From an uncultured bacterium (GTDB taxonomy: Bacteria > Patescibacteria > JAEDAM01 > Absconditabacterales > Absconditicoccaceae): 21,129 nucleotides of DNA. Positions 1-7,187 of this stretch are shown here, in pieces. The position numbers and the translations under genes are program-made. The stretch is taken from assembly GCA_903904545.1 (NCBI GenBank), contig CAIVDB010000027.1, positions 1-21,129 of the forward strand. The letters are read 5' to 3'. The number at the start of each line of letters is the position of its first letter. Positions within the stretch are counted from its first letter, which is position 1. Under the pieces are notes generated by a model. It was given only the letters and a program-made list of their open reading frames with translations. It had not been told where the DNA came from and made no database searches.

Positions 1-2
1 AC

Positions 3-503
3 AATACGATAAAGAATAGATATCCAGACATTAAATTCCCTCAGAGTATAATCCAGTGAATAGGAAAGAATCTTCCAGACCCAACGATCCATAATGCCAT
101 AATAGATGAGATTATGCTCAAATGCAATAAAGGAAAAAAAAAAATTACCATAGAAATGGCAGTAGAGATAATACAAACTCGTAAAGGGAACTTTAAACCA
201 GAATTAGATGATGTACATAAAATTGTAGAAAAATATATTAATGAGGAAGAAGCAAGTGCAATAAATCGAACAGCAACAGAAAGAGGAAAGACAATAAAAA
301 AATATACCATCTATCTCATCAAAGATCTAGCACACAAAAAATACACAAACGAAGAAATTGCTAATTATCTAAAAATTAGTGTTCCTCTTGCCAATAAATA
401 TTTCAATGATGCAAGTATGGAAACAGGATTAATAGCGCCCATCAAAGAAAAAATAGAAAAAAGTCTGAACAACAAAGAAGGAATAATGTTACTTTTTGAT
501 TAG
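3..503 (+). CDS. DnaA-like / helix-turn-helix protein, 3' part (5' end outside window)
   Basis: The frame is open from the left edge, passes one TGA (57-59, read as Gly) and ends at TAG 501-503, so the start lies outside the window. The visible 166 residues are hydrophilic and helical. A segment ending ITIEMAVEII is followed by PELDDVHKIVEKYI, then by KKYTIYLIKDL and a helix-turn-helix-like NEEIANYLKISVPLANKYF. The order resembles the lid and C-terminal DNA-binding domain IV of the initiator DnaA (ITLE..., DIQK.VA.YF, RQIAMYL..ELT). However, the DnaA signature DHTTV is replaced by ISVPLANKY, so this may be a divergent DnaA paralogue or another HTH protein. The stop overlaps by three bases the stop of the convergent membrane gene. 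The DnaA resemblance is inference from motif order only; the reading frame itself is well supported. Confidence 0.55.
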
Positions 504-880
504 AATTTCACCATTCCAACCCAAAGCAAGAATAAGACAAAAATAATAGATATTCCCCCTACTACCATAGTCATAGTTTTTGATTGCAAAAACATCTGAG
601 ATTTTTTCATAATCCAAACGGGGAACCAAAGTCCTACCACAGATTTAATCAACATAATCCAACCCAGAAGAGAGATTAGCACTAACCATCCACCCGTAAA
701 CAGAGGATAAACAGCCAAGAAGAAGAACGCAACCAAGAGCTGCCAAAGACTAAAGAGTCTGACAAGGTCAGGATTTTTAACCATTCCCCCTACTACCTTT
801 ATAAATTTAGACGGAACGAAAAGCGCTGGAGCTCCAATTACCAGAATAATGAACGCAAGAGCGAAAAGAAGAAAAGCCAT
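500..880 (-). CDS. Small integral membrane protein, unknown function
   Basis: A 126-residue protein starting at ATG 880 and ending at TAA 500-502. It is almost entirely hydrophobic: an N-terminal helix (about residues 3-20), a pair of helices in the middle (about 40-60 and 66-90, with aromatic and tryptophan residues) and a last helix (about 103-123) ending in a short basic tail. There is no signal peptidase site or recognisable catalytic motif. It lacks TGA codons, unlike its neighbours, although it has ordinary GGN glycines. It starts 26 bp after the stop of the HIT-family gene on the same strand, so the two are probably co-transcribed. The family is not recognised. Confidence 0.75.
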   Translation of the reverse strand: MAFLLFALAFIILVIGAPALFVPSKFIKVVGGMVKNPDLVRLFSLWQLLVAFFFLAVYPLFTGGWLVLISLLGWIMLIKSVVGLWFPVWIMKKSQMFLQSKTMTMVVGGISIIFVLFLLWVGMVKF

Positions 881-906
881 GGTATATACATAAAGAGATA
901 AAAATA

Positions 907-1305
907 CTAGATGGAATGAATTTCGTCTGCTATTTTTTGAAGAACTTCTCTACTAAACATCTCTGTGCCCACAAATCCTCCCTCGAAAGATTTCCCTCAC
1001 CAGAAGGGATATAATTTGACATGAGCATGATCTACTTGTAATCATTCTACCACCATGCCTACCCTCTCTACAGATAATCATTGTTTGAGAAGAGTAACAA
1101 GTTTTTTTGCTGCCACTAATAATGCCGAATAGTCTTCGTCTGGTAAAACAAAAATATCTGAATGAACATGACGTTTAGGCAGAACCAAAGTTTGAGCCTT
1201 ACATGCAGGGAAGGCATCGAGTATCGCGAGATAATTTTCATCTTCCCAGAGTTTGACACTTGGTATTTCTCAAGCAACAATTTTACAAAAAATACAGTTT
1301 TCCAT
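907..1305 (-). CDS. HIT-family (histidine triad) nucleotide-binding hydrolase
   Basis: A 132-residue protein readable only with TGA as Gly (codons 12, 76, 88 and 103). It opens with MENCIFCKIVAGEIPS, the classical Hint/HIT N-terminus with a zinc-type CxxC pair (C4, C7). It continues through the nucleotide-binding strand region and HVH (46-48) to the signature DHAHVKLYP. H93 and H95 are the first two triad histidines, and H95 corresponds to the catalytic nucleophile. The third triad position is Lys97. HIT proteins hydrolyse purine nucleoside phosphoramidates or dinucleoside polyphosphates in the cytoplasm. Length is normal for the family (110-140). An AAGGAGGT stretch (about 1329-1336) lies 23 nt before the ATG, too far for a normal ribosome binding site, and no in-frame earlier start exists. 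It probably leads a two-gene unit with the membrane protein. Confidence 0.88.
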
Positions 1306-1721
1306 AATAGTATAACAAGAGATAAACTACCTCCTTGGTAATCTTTTCTATCTATAATGCAAGAAAATAAAAAAAATCTGCCAACACGAATGAAGACAGG
1401 AATTTTTTAGATAAGGGTAAGGAAGAAGTCAAAAAACAAACAAAGATACACGACAGGCTTTTAATGCTAGGAATGCAACAGAGAAGTTACACTGTCCACC
1501 ACCAGACAAACGAGAAACGTTCATCAACTAACCAATCAATATCAGAAGACTCAATGTGCAACAATGGCACAAACAGGCATTTTGGCTCACATCAACACAA
1601 GACAATTAGGATTTTTGTTTTTGTTTGATATAAAATTAAACTGAACAAAGAGAGTCTTGGGTATCAAGATGCGAACAACCTGTATCTCCTGATAAGGAGT
1701 TCTCTGAGAGTTAAAGATCTT

Positions 1722-2123
1722 CTTCCTGATATAAGTATACCCCTGGCAAAGATAAAAAGCAAATATTTAGTCACTTTTTTAGTTTATATCTACATCTGTA
1801 AATTAGAATAAAATAAAAAAATCACTCACGAGGAGCAATTTTTTTAGAGGAAGAAAGAAATAGAAAGCGACAGAGTAATTTTGGAGTAAGCAAGCACGAC
1901 CGGTAAGGGCAGAGCGAACAAACAGCAAGCGATGGAGTGAACCAGCGGGAATAAAACTCGGTAGCATACCACAAAGAGCAAAGCAGAGGGGAACGAAAGC
2001 AAAGGGCGAAAGGGAAAGCCAGAGGCAGACCAAAGGGACCGAAGCAAAGAGAACACCAGGGCAAAACAAAAGAAAATATACTACACATGGCTTTGAATGA
2101 CCTCCTTCCTGATATAAGTATAC
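1722..2123 (+). repeat. Imperfect direct repeat pair with identical 19-nt core
   Basis: CTTCCTGATATAAGTATAC occurs at 1722-1740 and again at 2105-2123. Similarity extends on both sides: GATCTT versus GACCTC upstream, and downstream an AGCAAAT..TTTAG..ACTTTTTTA block (about 1758-1780 and 2139-2162). In one frame both copies read DLLPDISI with two third-position differences, which could mean decayed coding sequence. No surrounding protein is recognisable. The T-depleted island lies between the two copies. Confidence 0.7.
1850..2076 (+). other. T-depleted, purine-rich, GC-rich island
   Basis: Counted directly, 1861-2040 has 14 T in 180 bases (8%) and about 51% G+C, in surroundings that are strongly AT-rich. 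Positions 1968-2076 contain no T at all (109 nt). The sequence is built from short A/G-rich words such as GAAAGC, AAAGGG and AGAGCA without a strict period. In-frame TAA/TAG triplets in the left half argue against a plus-strand gene. The minus-strand frames are open only because the complement lacks A. It could be a structured or unstructured RNA, a polypurine tract, or foreign DNA. No family is recognised. Confidence 0.5.
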
Positions 2124-2293
2124 TCCATAATCTAAATAAAGCAAATTTTAGAGGACTTTTTTACACAAAATATATGGCAATAGAAATACAGTTCATAAGC
2201 CAATATTAAGATGTAAATACAAAAATAAGACCAAAATCACACAAAAAAAGTCATTTTATTGTCTACATTTTGTCATCTTCTCCCGATTTCCAA

Positions 2294-2321
2294 TTGCAAA
2301 ACTCCCCTATTTTTTTATATA
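2294..2321 (+). promoter_or_regulatory. Putative promoter of glyS
   Basis: TTGCAA (2294-2299), a 16-bp spacer, then TATATA (2316-2321). It lies about 90 bp upstream of the glyS ATG in a non-coding region. It follows the TTGnnn-16-TAtanT pattern seen before other genes in this window. Chosen by eye; no transcription data. Confidence 0.4.
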
Positions 2322-2414
2322 TTATAGGATACAAAAGACATCACAATACATTACTATGCGTTACCACACATTACAATCTCCCCTTTTGAACCTTTTAACC
2401 TTTGAATATATCTG

Positions 2415-3938
2415 ATGTGATTTACTCTAGACAACATTGTAGCTCGAGCTAAAAGAAGAGGTTTTGCTTATCCAGGATCTGATATTTACGGATGATTAGC
2501 TAATGCCTGGGATCTCGGACCGTACGGAACAGAGATCAAAAGAAACATAGAGAATAACCGATGGAAATACTTTGTCCAAACCAGAGAAGACATAATCTGA
2601 CTGGATTCACAGATTTTGATGAATTCCAAAGTTTGGGAAGCTTCAGGTCACATAGGAGGATTTTCCGACCCACTTGTCGATTGTAAAAAATGTCAAAATA
2701 GAGAAAGAGCAGATAAACTGATTGAAGATTATATTGTAGAATTAAAAAGAAAATGAGTTAAAAATGTTATAAAAGAAAATAAGTTAAGTGAGACTCCTGA
2801 AGTAATAATCAAGACCTATCAAACCCACGAGAAGGAACTAGAAAAAGGACTGATTGAGATACTTAAGAACAATTACTGAATAGAAAACATCATTCCTGGA
2901 TCACGAACATTTGAACAACAATTTGAAGTTATTTCCAAAGAAAAAATTAAATGCCCAAAATGCTGAGCCTGTGATCGAACGGAACCAAAACAATTTAACC
3001 TGATGTTCAAGACTGAACAGGGAATCGTAGAAGGACAAGGAACAGAGATCTATCTCAGACCAGAGACAGCGCAAGGTATTTTTGTAAATTTTAAAAACAT
3101 TCTAGATACTACCAGAAATAGAATCCCCTTCGGTATAGCACAAATTGGAAAAACCTTTAGAAATGAAATCACTCCAGGAAACTTTATGTTTAGAGTAAGA
3201 GAATTTTATCAGATGGAGATTGAGTATTTCATAGAAAATAATGAAGAAAAAGGATTGGCATGTTTTGAAGAATGGAAAGCTTTGAGTAAAAAACGATGGA
3301 CTGAAGAAATGGGAATCAATGAAGACAAGCTAAGATTTAGAGATCACGACAAGGATGAATTAAGCTTTTACAGCAAAGGAACTTGTGATGTAGAATATGC
3401 ATTTCCACGAGGACGAGGAGAACTACAAGGTATCGCTTATAGAACAGATTATGACCTCAAACAACATATGGAGCATTCTGGAAAAGACCTGCAATATAAC
3501 GATCCATATACCGGGAAAAGATATGTTCCCCATGTAGTAGAACCAAGTCGAGGACTCACAAGAGCAATTTTGACTGCCATGATAGACGCTTACGACGAGG
3601 AAAAATATACAGACGGGAACGGAGAAGAACAAACAAGAACCGTTGCCAGATTCCACAAAAATATAGCACCAATAAAGTTCGCAGTCATGCCTCTCGTAAA
3701 AAAAGATGAAAAGATGGTACAGATAGCCAGAGATATCTTCAAGAAACTTTCCCAAGACTACATGTGCGAGTTCGACGATAGTGGAAGCATAGGAAAATCC
3801 TATCGTAGACAAGATGAAATCGGAACTCCTTACTGCATTACTGTAGATCATCAAAGTATCGAAGACGGAACCGTAACCATCAGAGAAAGAGACAGTATGA
3901 AACAAGAAAGGATCAAAATTGAAGATATTTGCCTCTAA
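2415..3938 (+). CDS. glyS: Glycyl-tRNA synthetase (homodimeric class II type)
   Basis: A 507-residue enzyme that charges tRNA-Gly in the cytoplasm. TGA codons at 2418, 2493, 2598, 2754, 2877 and 2964 must be Gly. The first follows the start (Met-Gly), another gives IYGGLAN and the last gives CPKCG. Features in order: N-terminal [20 protein letters not shown] and [10 protein letters not shown] (typical GlyRS start); a zinc-type knuckle with CKKC and [20 protein letters not shown]; motif 2 ([10 protein letters not shown] and the EFYQMEIE region, about 255-275); motif 3 [10 protein letters not shown]; and a C-terminal anticodon-binding domain with [12 protein letters not shown] and [16 protein letters not shown] 2415 fits the family start, and no Shine-Dalgarno sequence precedes it. 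In a UGA-Gly organism this enzyme must also charge a tRNA-Gly with anticodon UCA, which is not in the window. It is convergent with the phosphoesterase gene with no gap between the stops. Confidence 0.96.
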
Positions 3939-5300
3939 TTATTTCTTAATTTTCTTAAACTCAATATGAGTAGCCCCTGCAGGATTAGTAAAAAGACGGG
4001 GGCCTAAACCGTTGACAGTTGAGAAACCTGGAGAAACATACGACATCGTTTCTGTCTCAGGAAGTTTTTTCCATCCAACTAATTGATCATTCAGATCAGT
4101 ATATCACTCGATAGCAACAGTTCCATTGACAAACCCCATCTCTATTTCTCCACTATGAAGATGCCCTGACAATACTAAGTCTACAAATTGATGTTGCTCT
4201 TGTAAAGGATGATATCCATCTAGACTATGCGTAAGCATAATATTACAAACATTTTCACTGGTATCTAGAATAATTTCATCAGAATTAGGCGTTCATAAGG
4301 TATAATCATCTAAACCAGCGATACCGACCTTTTGTCCATTCATAGTCAAGGTATAATAATTATTGGTACTATTTTTGTATCACAGAGAATCAAGAAGATG
4401 AACAATTTGTGGCACGTCATCTGAAGCATAATAATCATGATTTCCAAGAACAAAAAATCATGCATGTGCTTTATTCAAAATCATTCTCAAAGATCATGTC
4501 ACCAAAGGAGCAAGTGAATCCACTTCACCATTATGGAAGAAATCTCAGGTCAAAAAAACGAAATCTACAGAGTCCATTTCCTCGGCAAATCTTGCTAAAT
4601 GCTCTGTATTTTCTGGACGATCAAGATCTAGATGAAGATCAGAGAGATGAAGAATTTTGAGTCCATTAGGGAGATCCTTATGCTCTAGAGTATAAAAATA
4701 GTAGGTTCAGAAATTTGTCTCTTGTCTAGATTTGGACTGACTTATATGTTCGGGATCATCCATCTGCTTAATGTGCCCCAAGATAATAGCCAATGCAGCA
4801 AATCCCAGAGGAGCAAAACGTAAAACATTTTTTACTTCTTTCTGAGAACGAAGATTCGTGATTCACATTTTTTGGAGAATACTCTGACGAGAAGGTTTCT
4901 GAATAGAGATAGAGAAAATAACCTGAGAAAGTATTTCGAAGAAAATAAGCTCTTGTGGAAAAGTATATTTCTCAAGTAAGTAATCATCCCGAGTATATTT
5001 ATACGTATTATGCTTAATTTGATAATTCTTAAGAACGAACTCATCATAATTACCTTTGATATATTGTATTGTCTTGATAAGGTTTTCTTTAGAATAACCA
5101 CCAACACGTTTACCTTTATGTATAAACTCGATATATTGCAATTTTTTATTACACAAAAAAGAATTGATCTCAGTAAGGAGAAATTCATTGCGAGATGGAT
5201 GATTATTTAGGAGGCCCAGATCCAAAGAAAGTCACTGATTCTTTATAGTAAAGATGCTATCTCTATTCGAAGAAGACACAAGCGAAGATTGTAATGTCAT
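3939..5300 (-). CDS. Membrane-anchored metallophosphoesterase with extra N-terminal domain
   Basis: A 453-residue protein with nine TGA-Gly codons. Residues 1-144 form a K/N/Y-rich region that I do not recognise. About 157-175 is a single hydrophobic helix (FAPLGFAALAIILG), and about 215-453 is a calcineurin-like phosphoesterase. The metal-binding motifs are all present: DLH (221-223), GDFFHN (252-257), GNHDYY (286-291), the HSLDGYHP histidine (358) and GHLH (379-382). Layout resembles the YkuE/YaeI family, which has a membrane anchor before the catalytic domain. Substrate is unknown; relatives act on lipid or nucleotide phosphates. Start choice: ATG 5300 (5306 and 5315 are also in frame) is just downstream of a strong promoter and an AGGA six bases upstream. 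ATG 4868 would give only anchor plus catalytic domain but has no promoter or RBS, and the frame is open through the extension. The stop touches that of glyS. Confidence 0.85.
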
Positions 5301-5328
5301 ATTCATTCCTATCATTCCATAAAAACAT

Positions 5329-5356
5329 TTTATAAACAAATAGAAGAAAAAGTCAA
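5329..5356 (-). promoter_or_regulatory. Putative promoter of the metallophosphoesterase gene
   Basis: On the minus strand: TTGACT (5351-5356), a 16-bp spacer, TATAAA (5329-5334). The predicted start of transcription near 5322 is 7-22 nt before the candidate ATGs at 5315, 5306 and 5300. This supports the long form of the protein. Confidence 0.55.
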
Positions 5357-5378
5357 CAAAATAATAAGAAAAAAGGAT

Positions 5379-5406
5379 TTGAAAAAAGAGCAATAAACCA
5401 TATAGA
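5379..5406 (+). promoter_or_regulatory. Putative promoter of the LiaF-like gene and smpB
   Basis: TTGAAA (5379-5384), a 16-bp spacer, TATAGA (5401-5406), about 27 nt before ATG 5434. It is arranged divergently from the phosphoesterase promoter in the same 133-bp spacer. Confidence 0.5.
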
Positions 5407-5433
5407 CAAGATAGTTTATCTTTTCTCATATGC

Positions 5434-6459
5434 ATGGATAAAAAAACAACAAAACACAATAAAAAGTCCCAACATGAAGAACACATACAAGAAGTGGTCC
5501 ACGAGAAAACCACAACTCCAGAGCCAGAAATACAAGTCGTAGAAAAAATCGTGTACAAGAAGCAAAGAGTGCATGGGTTTTTCAGGACCTTAACTATCAT
5601 CACTCTGCTCGCCGTAGGGATTTTGATGTTGGGAGAATCTATGAATATCGTCAAAATAACGATTAATGATTTCGCATTAGATACCTTATACCCTATCTTT
5701 GTCATCTTTAGTACAATCATCATCTGGAGCTATAGAGATATTTTCGGTAAATTATTCTGATTAATTCTCTTTTTGGGAGTTTTCTGAGGATTTTTTACCG
5801 TGAGAATATATAGTGGACTCAATCCGGAGACACAAACAAAGTTTGGACAGCCTATCCAATATACCATCACGGGGAACAAAACCCAAGAGCTCATTACTTC
5901 CACCCTTATAGGAGAGATCCATATCGAAGGAAATACAAAATCACCCCATATCCAAGGAATACGAGAATCCGACAGACCATTACATCAAGAGAAGACCTTC
6001 TCTGGAACTAATGAAATACTGACGCTCAAAGAAGACAATACCCTCAATATATTGGAACAATATGTCAGCAAACTAACGCTCTTTGCTCCTAGTACCAAAG
6101 AATTCACTCATATTTACCTCAAAAACGCACTTGGTGAAGAATCAGTAGACACCAGCCATCTCAATCGAGAAAAAATCACCTTCCATGGATGAATAAATAA
6201 AATTTTAATCAATATCACCGATTGTCCAACAAGTGGACTCGTACAAATCGAGTGAGCGATCCAAGACATCACCCTAAATATCCCAAAAGATATTTGAGTT
6301 ACGCTCTTATACAAAAACAAATTAGGTCAATTCTCAAGTAATGAAACAATGCAACAAAGTGGATATATCTATACAAGTACAAATACTACAAAATACAAGA
6401 AAAATATAAGCATCAAGATAAACATCTGAATCGGGAGAGTTCACCTTACAAGAAGATAA
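5434..6459 (+). CDS. LiaF-like membrane protein with beta-rich C-terminal domain
   Basis: A 341-residue protein interrupted by six TGA-Gly codons (first at 5758). Residues 1-45 are charged and rich in Lys, Glu and His. Three hydrophobic helices follow (about 52-67, 84-99 and 105-122). The remaining 215 residues are a soluble, probably external, domain of repeated short beta strands with ITLNIPKDIGVTLLYKNKLG and a terminal ...IGIGRVHLTRR. That pattern (IxLxIPKDxGVxL, then xGxGxVxL) is typical of the C-terminal domain of LiaF and related toastrack-like proteins, which sense envelope stress. The similarity is pattern-based, so the role is inference. There is no cognate histidine kinase or regulator here. 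The stop is 21 bp before smpB, so the two genes are probably one transcript. No Shine-Dalgarno sequence is visible. Confidence 0.75.
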
Positions 6460-6480
6460 TATTTAATCGATATCCTCACA

Positions 6481-6936
6481 ATGAAAAGTATTTCAAAAAA
6501 TAAAAGAGCCTATCATGACTATGAGATCGACAAAGATTATGATGTCGGGATGGTTTTGAAATGACACGAAGTCAAAAGTATCAAGCAAAGTCATGTAAAT
6601 ATCAAGGATGCCTTCATAAGGATAGAAGACAAAGAATTACGAATTCTCAATATGGATATTCCTTTATATGAAAAAACTGCACACGTCCTCGTGCCTGGAT
6701 ATCAACCTAAAGGGAAGAGAAAATTACTGATCAGCAAGAAAGAATTGACTAAGATCAGCGCATTGACTGACAAACCCGGGAATACAGTTATCCCGTTAGA
6801 AATATACATCGACAAGAACAACCGTATCAAGCTCAAAATTGGCGTTGCTAAGTTGATGAGAAAGGTAGAAAAGAAACAAGTCCTCAAAGATAAAGATATC
6901 AAAAGAGACATGGATAGAGAAATGAAACATTTATAA
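6481..6936 (+). CDS. smpB: SsrA-binding protein SmpB
   Basis: A 151-residue tmRNA-binding protein that delivers SsrA to stalled ribosomes for trans-translation. The N-terminus NKRAYHDYEIDKDYDVGMVLKG is followed by HEVKSIKQSHVNIKDAFIRI and LLISKKELTKI, all SmpB landmarks. The C-terminal tail is basic (DKDIKRDMDRE), as expected for the helix that occupies the decoding centre. One TGA encodes the invariant Gly of VLKG-HEVKS, where other SmpBs have LKGTEVKS. Length matches the family (150-160). It follows the LiaF-like gene closely and precedes tRNA-Cys by 44 bp. The ssrA partner was not recognised in this window. In a code without UGA stops, SmpB/tmRNA rescue must cope with only RF1-type termination. 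Confidence 0.95.
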
Positions 6937-6964
6937 TTGAAAAAGCTAAGGGAATCTATATATA
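6937..6964 (+). promoter_or_regulatory. Putative promoter of tRNA-Cys
   Basis: TTGAAA (6937-6942), a 16-bp spacer, TATATA (6959-6964), 16 bp before the mature 5' end of the tRNA and directly after the smpB stop. Confidence 0.45.
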
Positions 6965-6980
6965 CATTGCACCAAATTAC

Positions 6981-7054
6981 GGCACCGTGACAGAGTGGTC
7001 TATTGTACAGGTCTGCAAAACCTCGGTTCATGGGTTCAAATCCCATCGGTGCCT
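6981..7054 (+). tRNA. tRNA-Cys (anticodon GCA)
   Basis: Acceptor stem GGCACCG (6981-6987) pairs perfectly with CGGTGCC (7047-7053), followed by discriminator U at 7054, the identity base of tRNA-Cys. The D stem ACAG/TTGT forms around a loop containing GG. The anticodon loop CTGCAAA gives anticodon GCA; its stem has a mismatch at 27-43 (C-C). The T arm is ATGGG-TTCAAAT-CCCAT. The 3' CCA is not encoded (ATT follows). The anticodon is not UCA, so this is not the tRNA that decodes UGA. Confidence 0.93.
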
Positions 7055-7131
7055 ATTAGAAATTAATGAAATAAAATATACAGGTCTGCAACCCCGTAGG
7101 ACTACGGGACAAATCCCATCGGTGCCTATTA
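7054..7131 (+). pseudogene. Decayed tandem copy of tRNA-Cys
   Basis: ACAGGTCTGCAA recurs at 7080-7091 (original 7007-7018), and CAAATCCCATCGGTGCCTAT plus TA recurs at 7110-7131 (original 7037-7058). Both blocks are shifted by exactly 73 nt. The acceptor 5' half and D arm have lost all similarity. The stretch between the blocks has become CCCGTA-ggac-TACGGG, a perfect 6-bp hairpin. The copy cannot form an acceptor stem. The constant offset argues for an ancient tandem duplication; a 22-bp identical tRNA 3' end is also what an integration (att) site would leave. Confidence 0.75.
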
Positions 7132-7187
7132 AAAACTTTCATAACAGAAACAAAAAAGAGTATATTTATCTCTTTTTTTTATTTATC

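Larger units (their letters stand above)
1306..2414. other. Long spacer (1.1 kb) without a recognisable gene
   Basis: No protein family is recognisable in any frame, even with TGA read as Gly. The spacer contains a long but non-protein-like open frame (1371-1812, +), a 19-nt direct repeat inside a diverged duplication (about 1708-1790 and 2091-2165), a T-depleted GC-rich island (about 1850-2076) and, near its right end, the glyS promoter. Small inverted repeats such as CTCCT-gat-aAGGAG (about 1686-1699) and TGTGC/GCACA (about 1555-1571) are present. The size and odd base composition would suit one or more structured RNAs (RNase P RNA and tmRNA are not otherwise seen), but no conserved core motif of those RNAs could be identified by eye. 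Confidence 0.6.

Noticed and set aside
1803..2144. Minus-strand open frames of 70-113 codons over the T-depleted island
   Set aside because: They are open because the complement lacks A and so lacks stops; the products are low-complexity Phe/Leu/Ser/Cys strings in several overlapping frames.
1306..2414. RNase P RNA or tmRNA in the long spacer
   Set aside because: Fragments such as GGTAAGGGC and GAGGAAG look suggestive, but the conserved cores and a tRNA-like T arm or tag frame could not be found; a covariance search is needed to decide.
3423..3905. Long minus-strand frame opposite glyS
   Set aside because: Antisense shadow of a clearly conserved gene; no family resemblance.
6981..7054. The tRNA being the UGA-decoding tRNA-Gly(UCA)
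   Set aside because: The anticodon loop is CTGCAAA (GCA) and the discriminator is U, both diagnostic of tRNA-Cys.
6987..7187. Upstream extension of the NADAR gene through tRNA-Cys
   Set aside because: This stretch is the tRNA and its remnant; protein-like sequence begins at ATG 7188.
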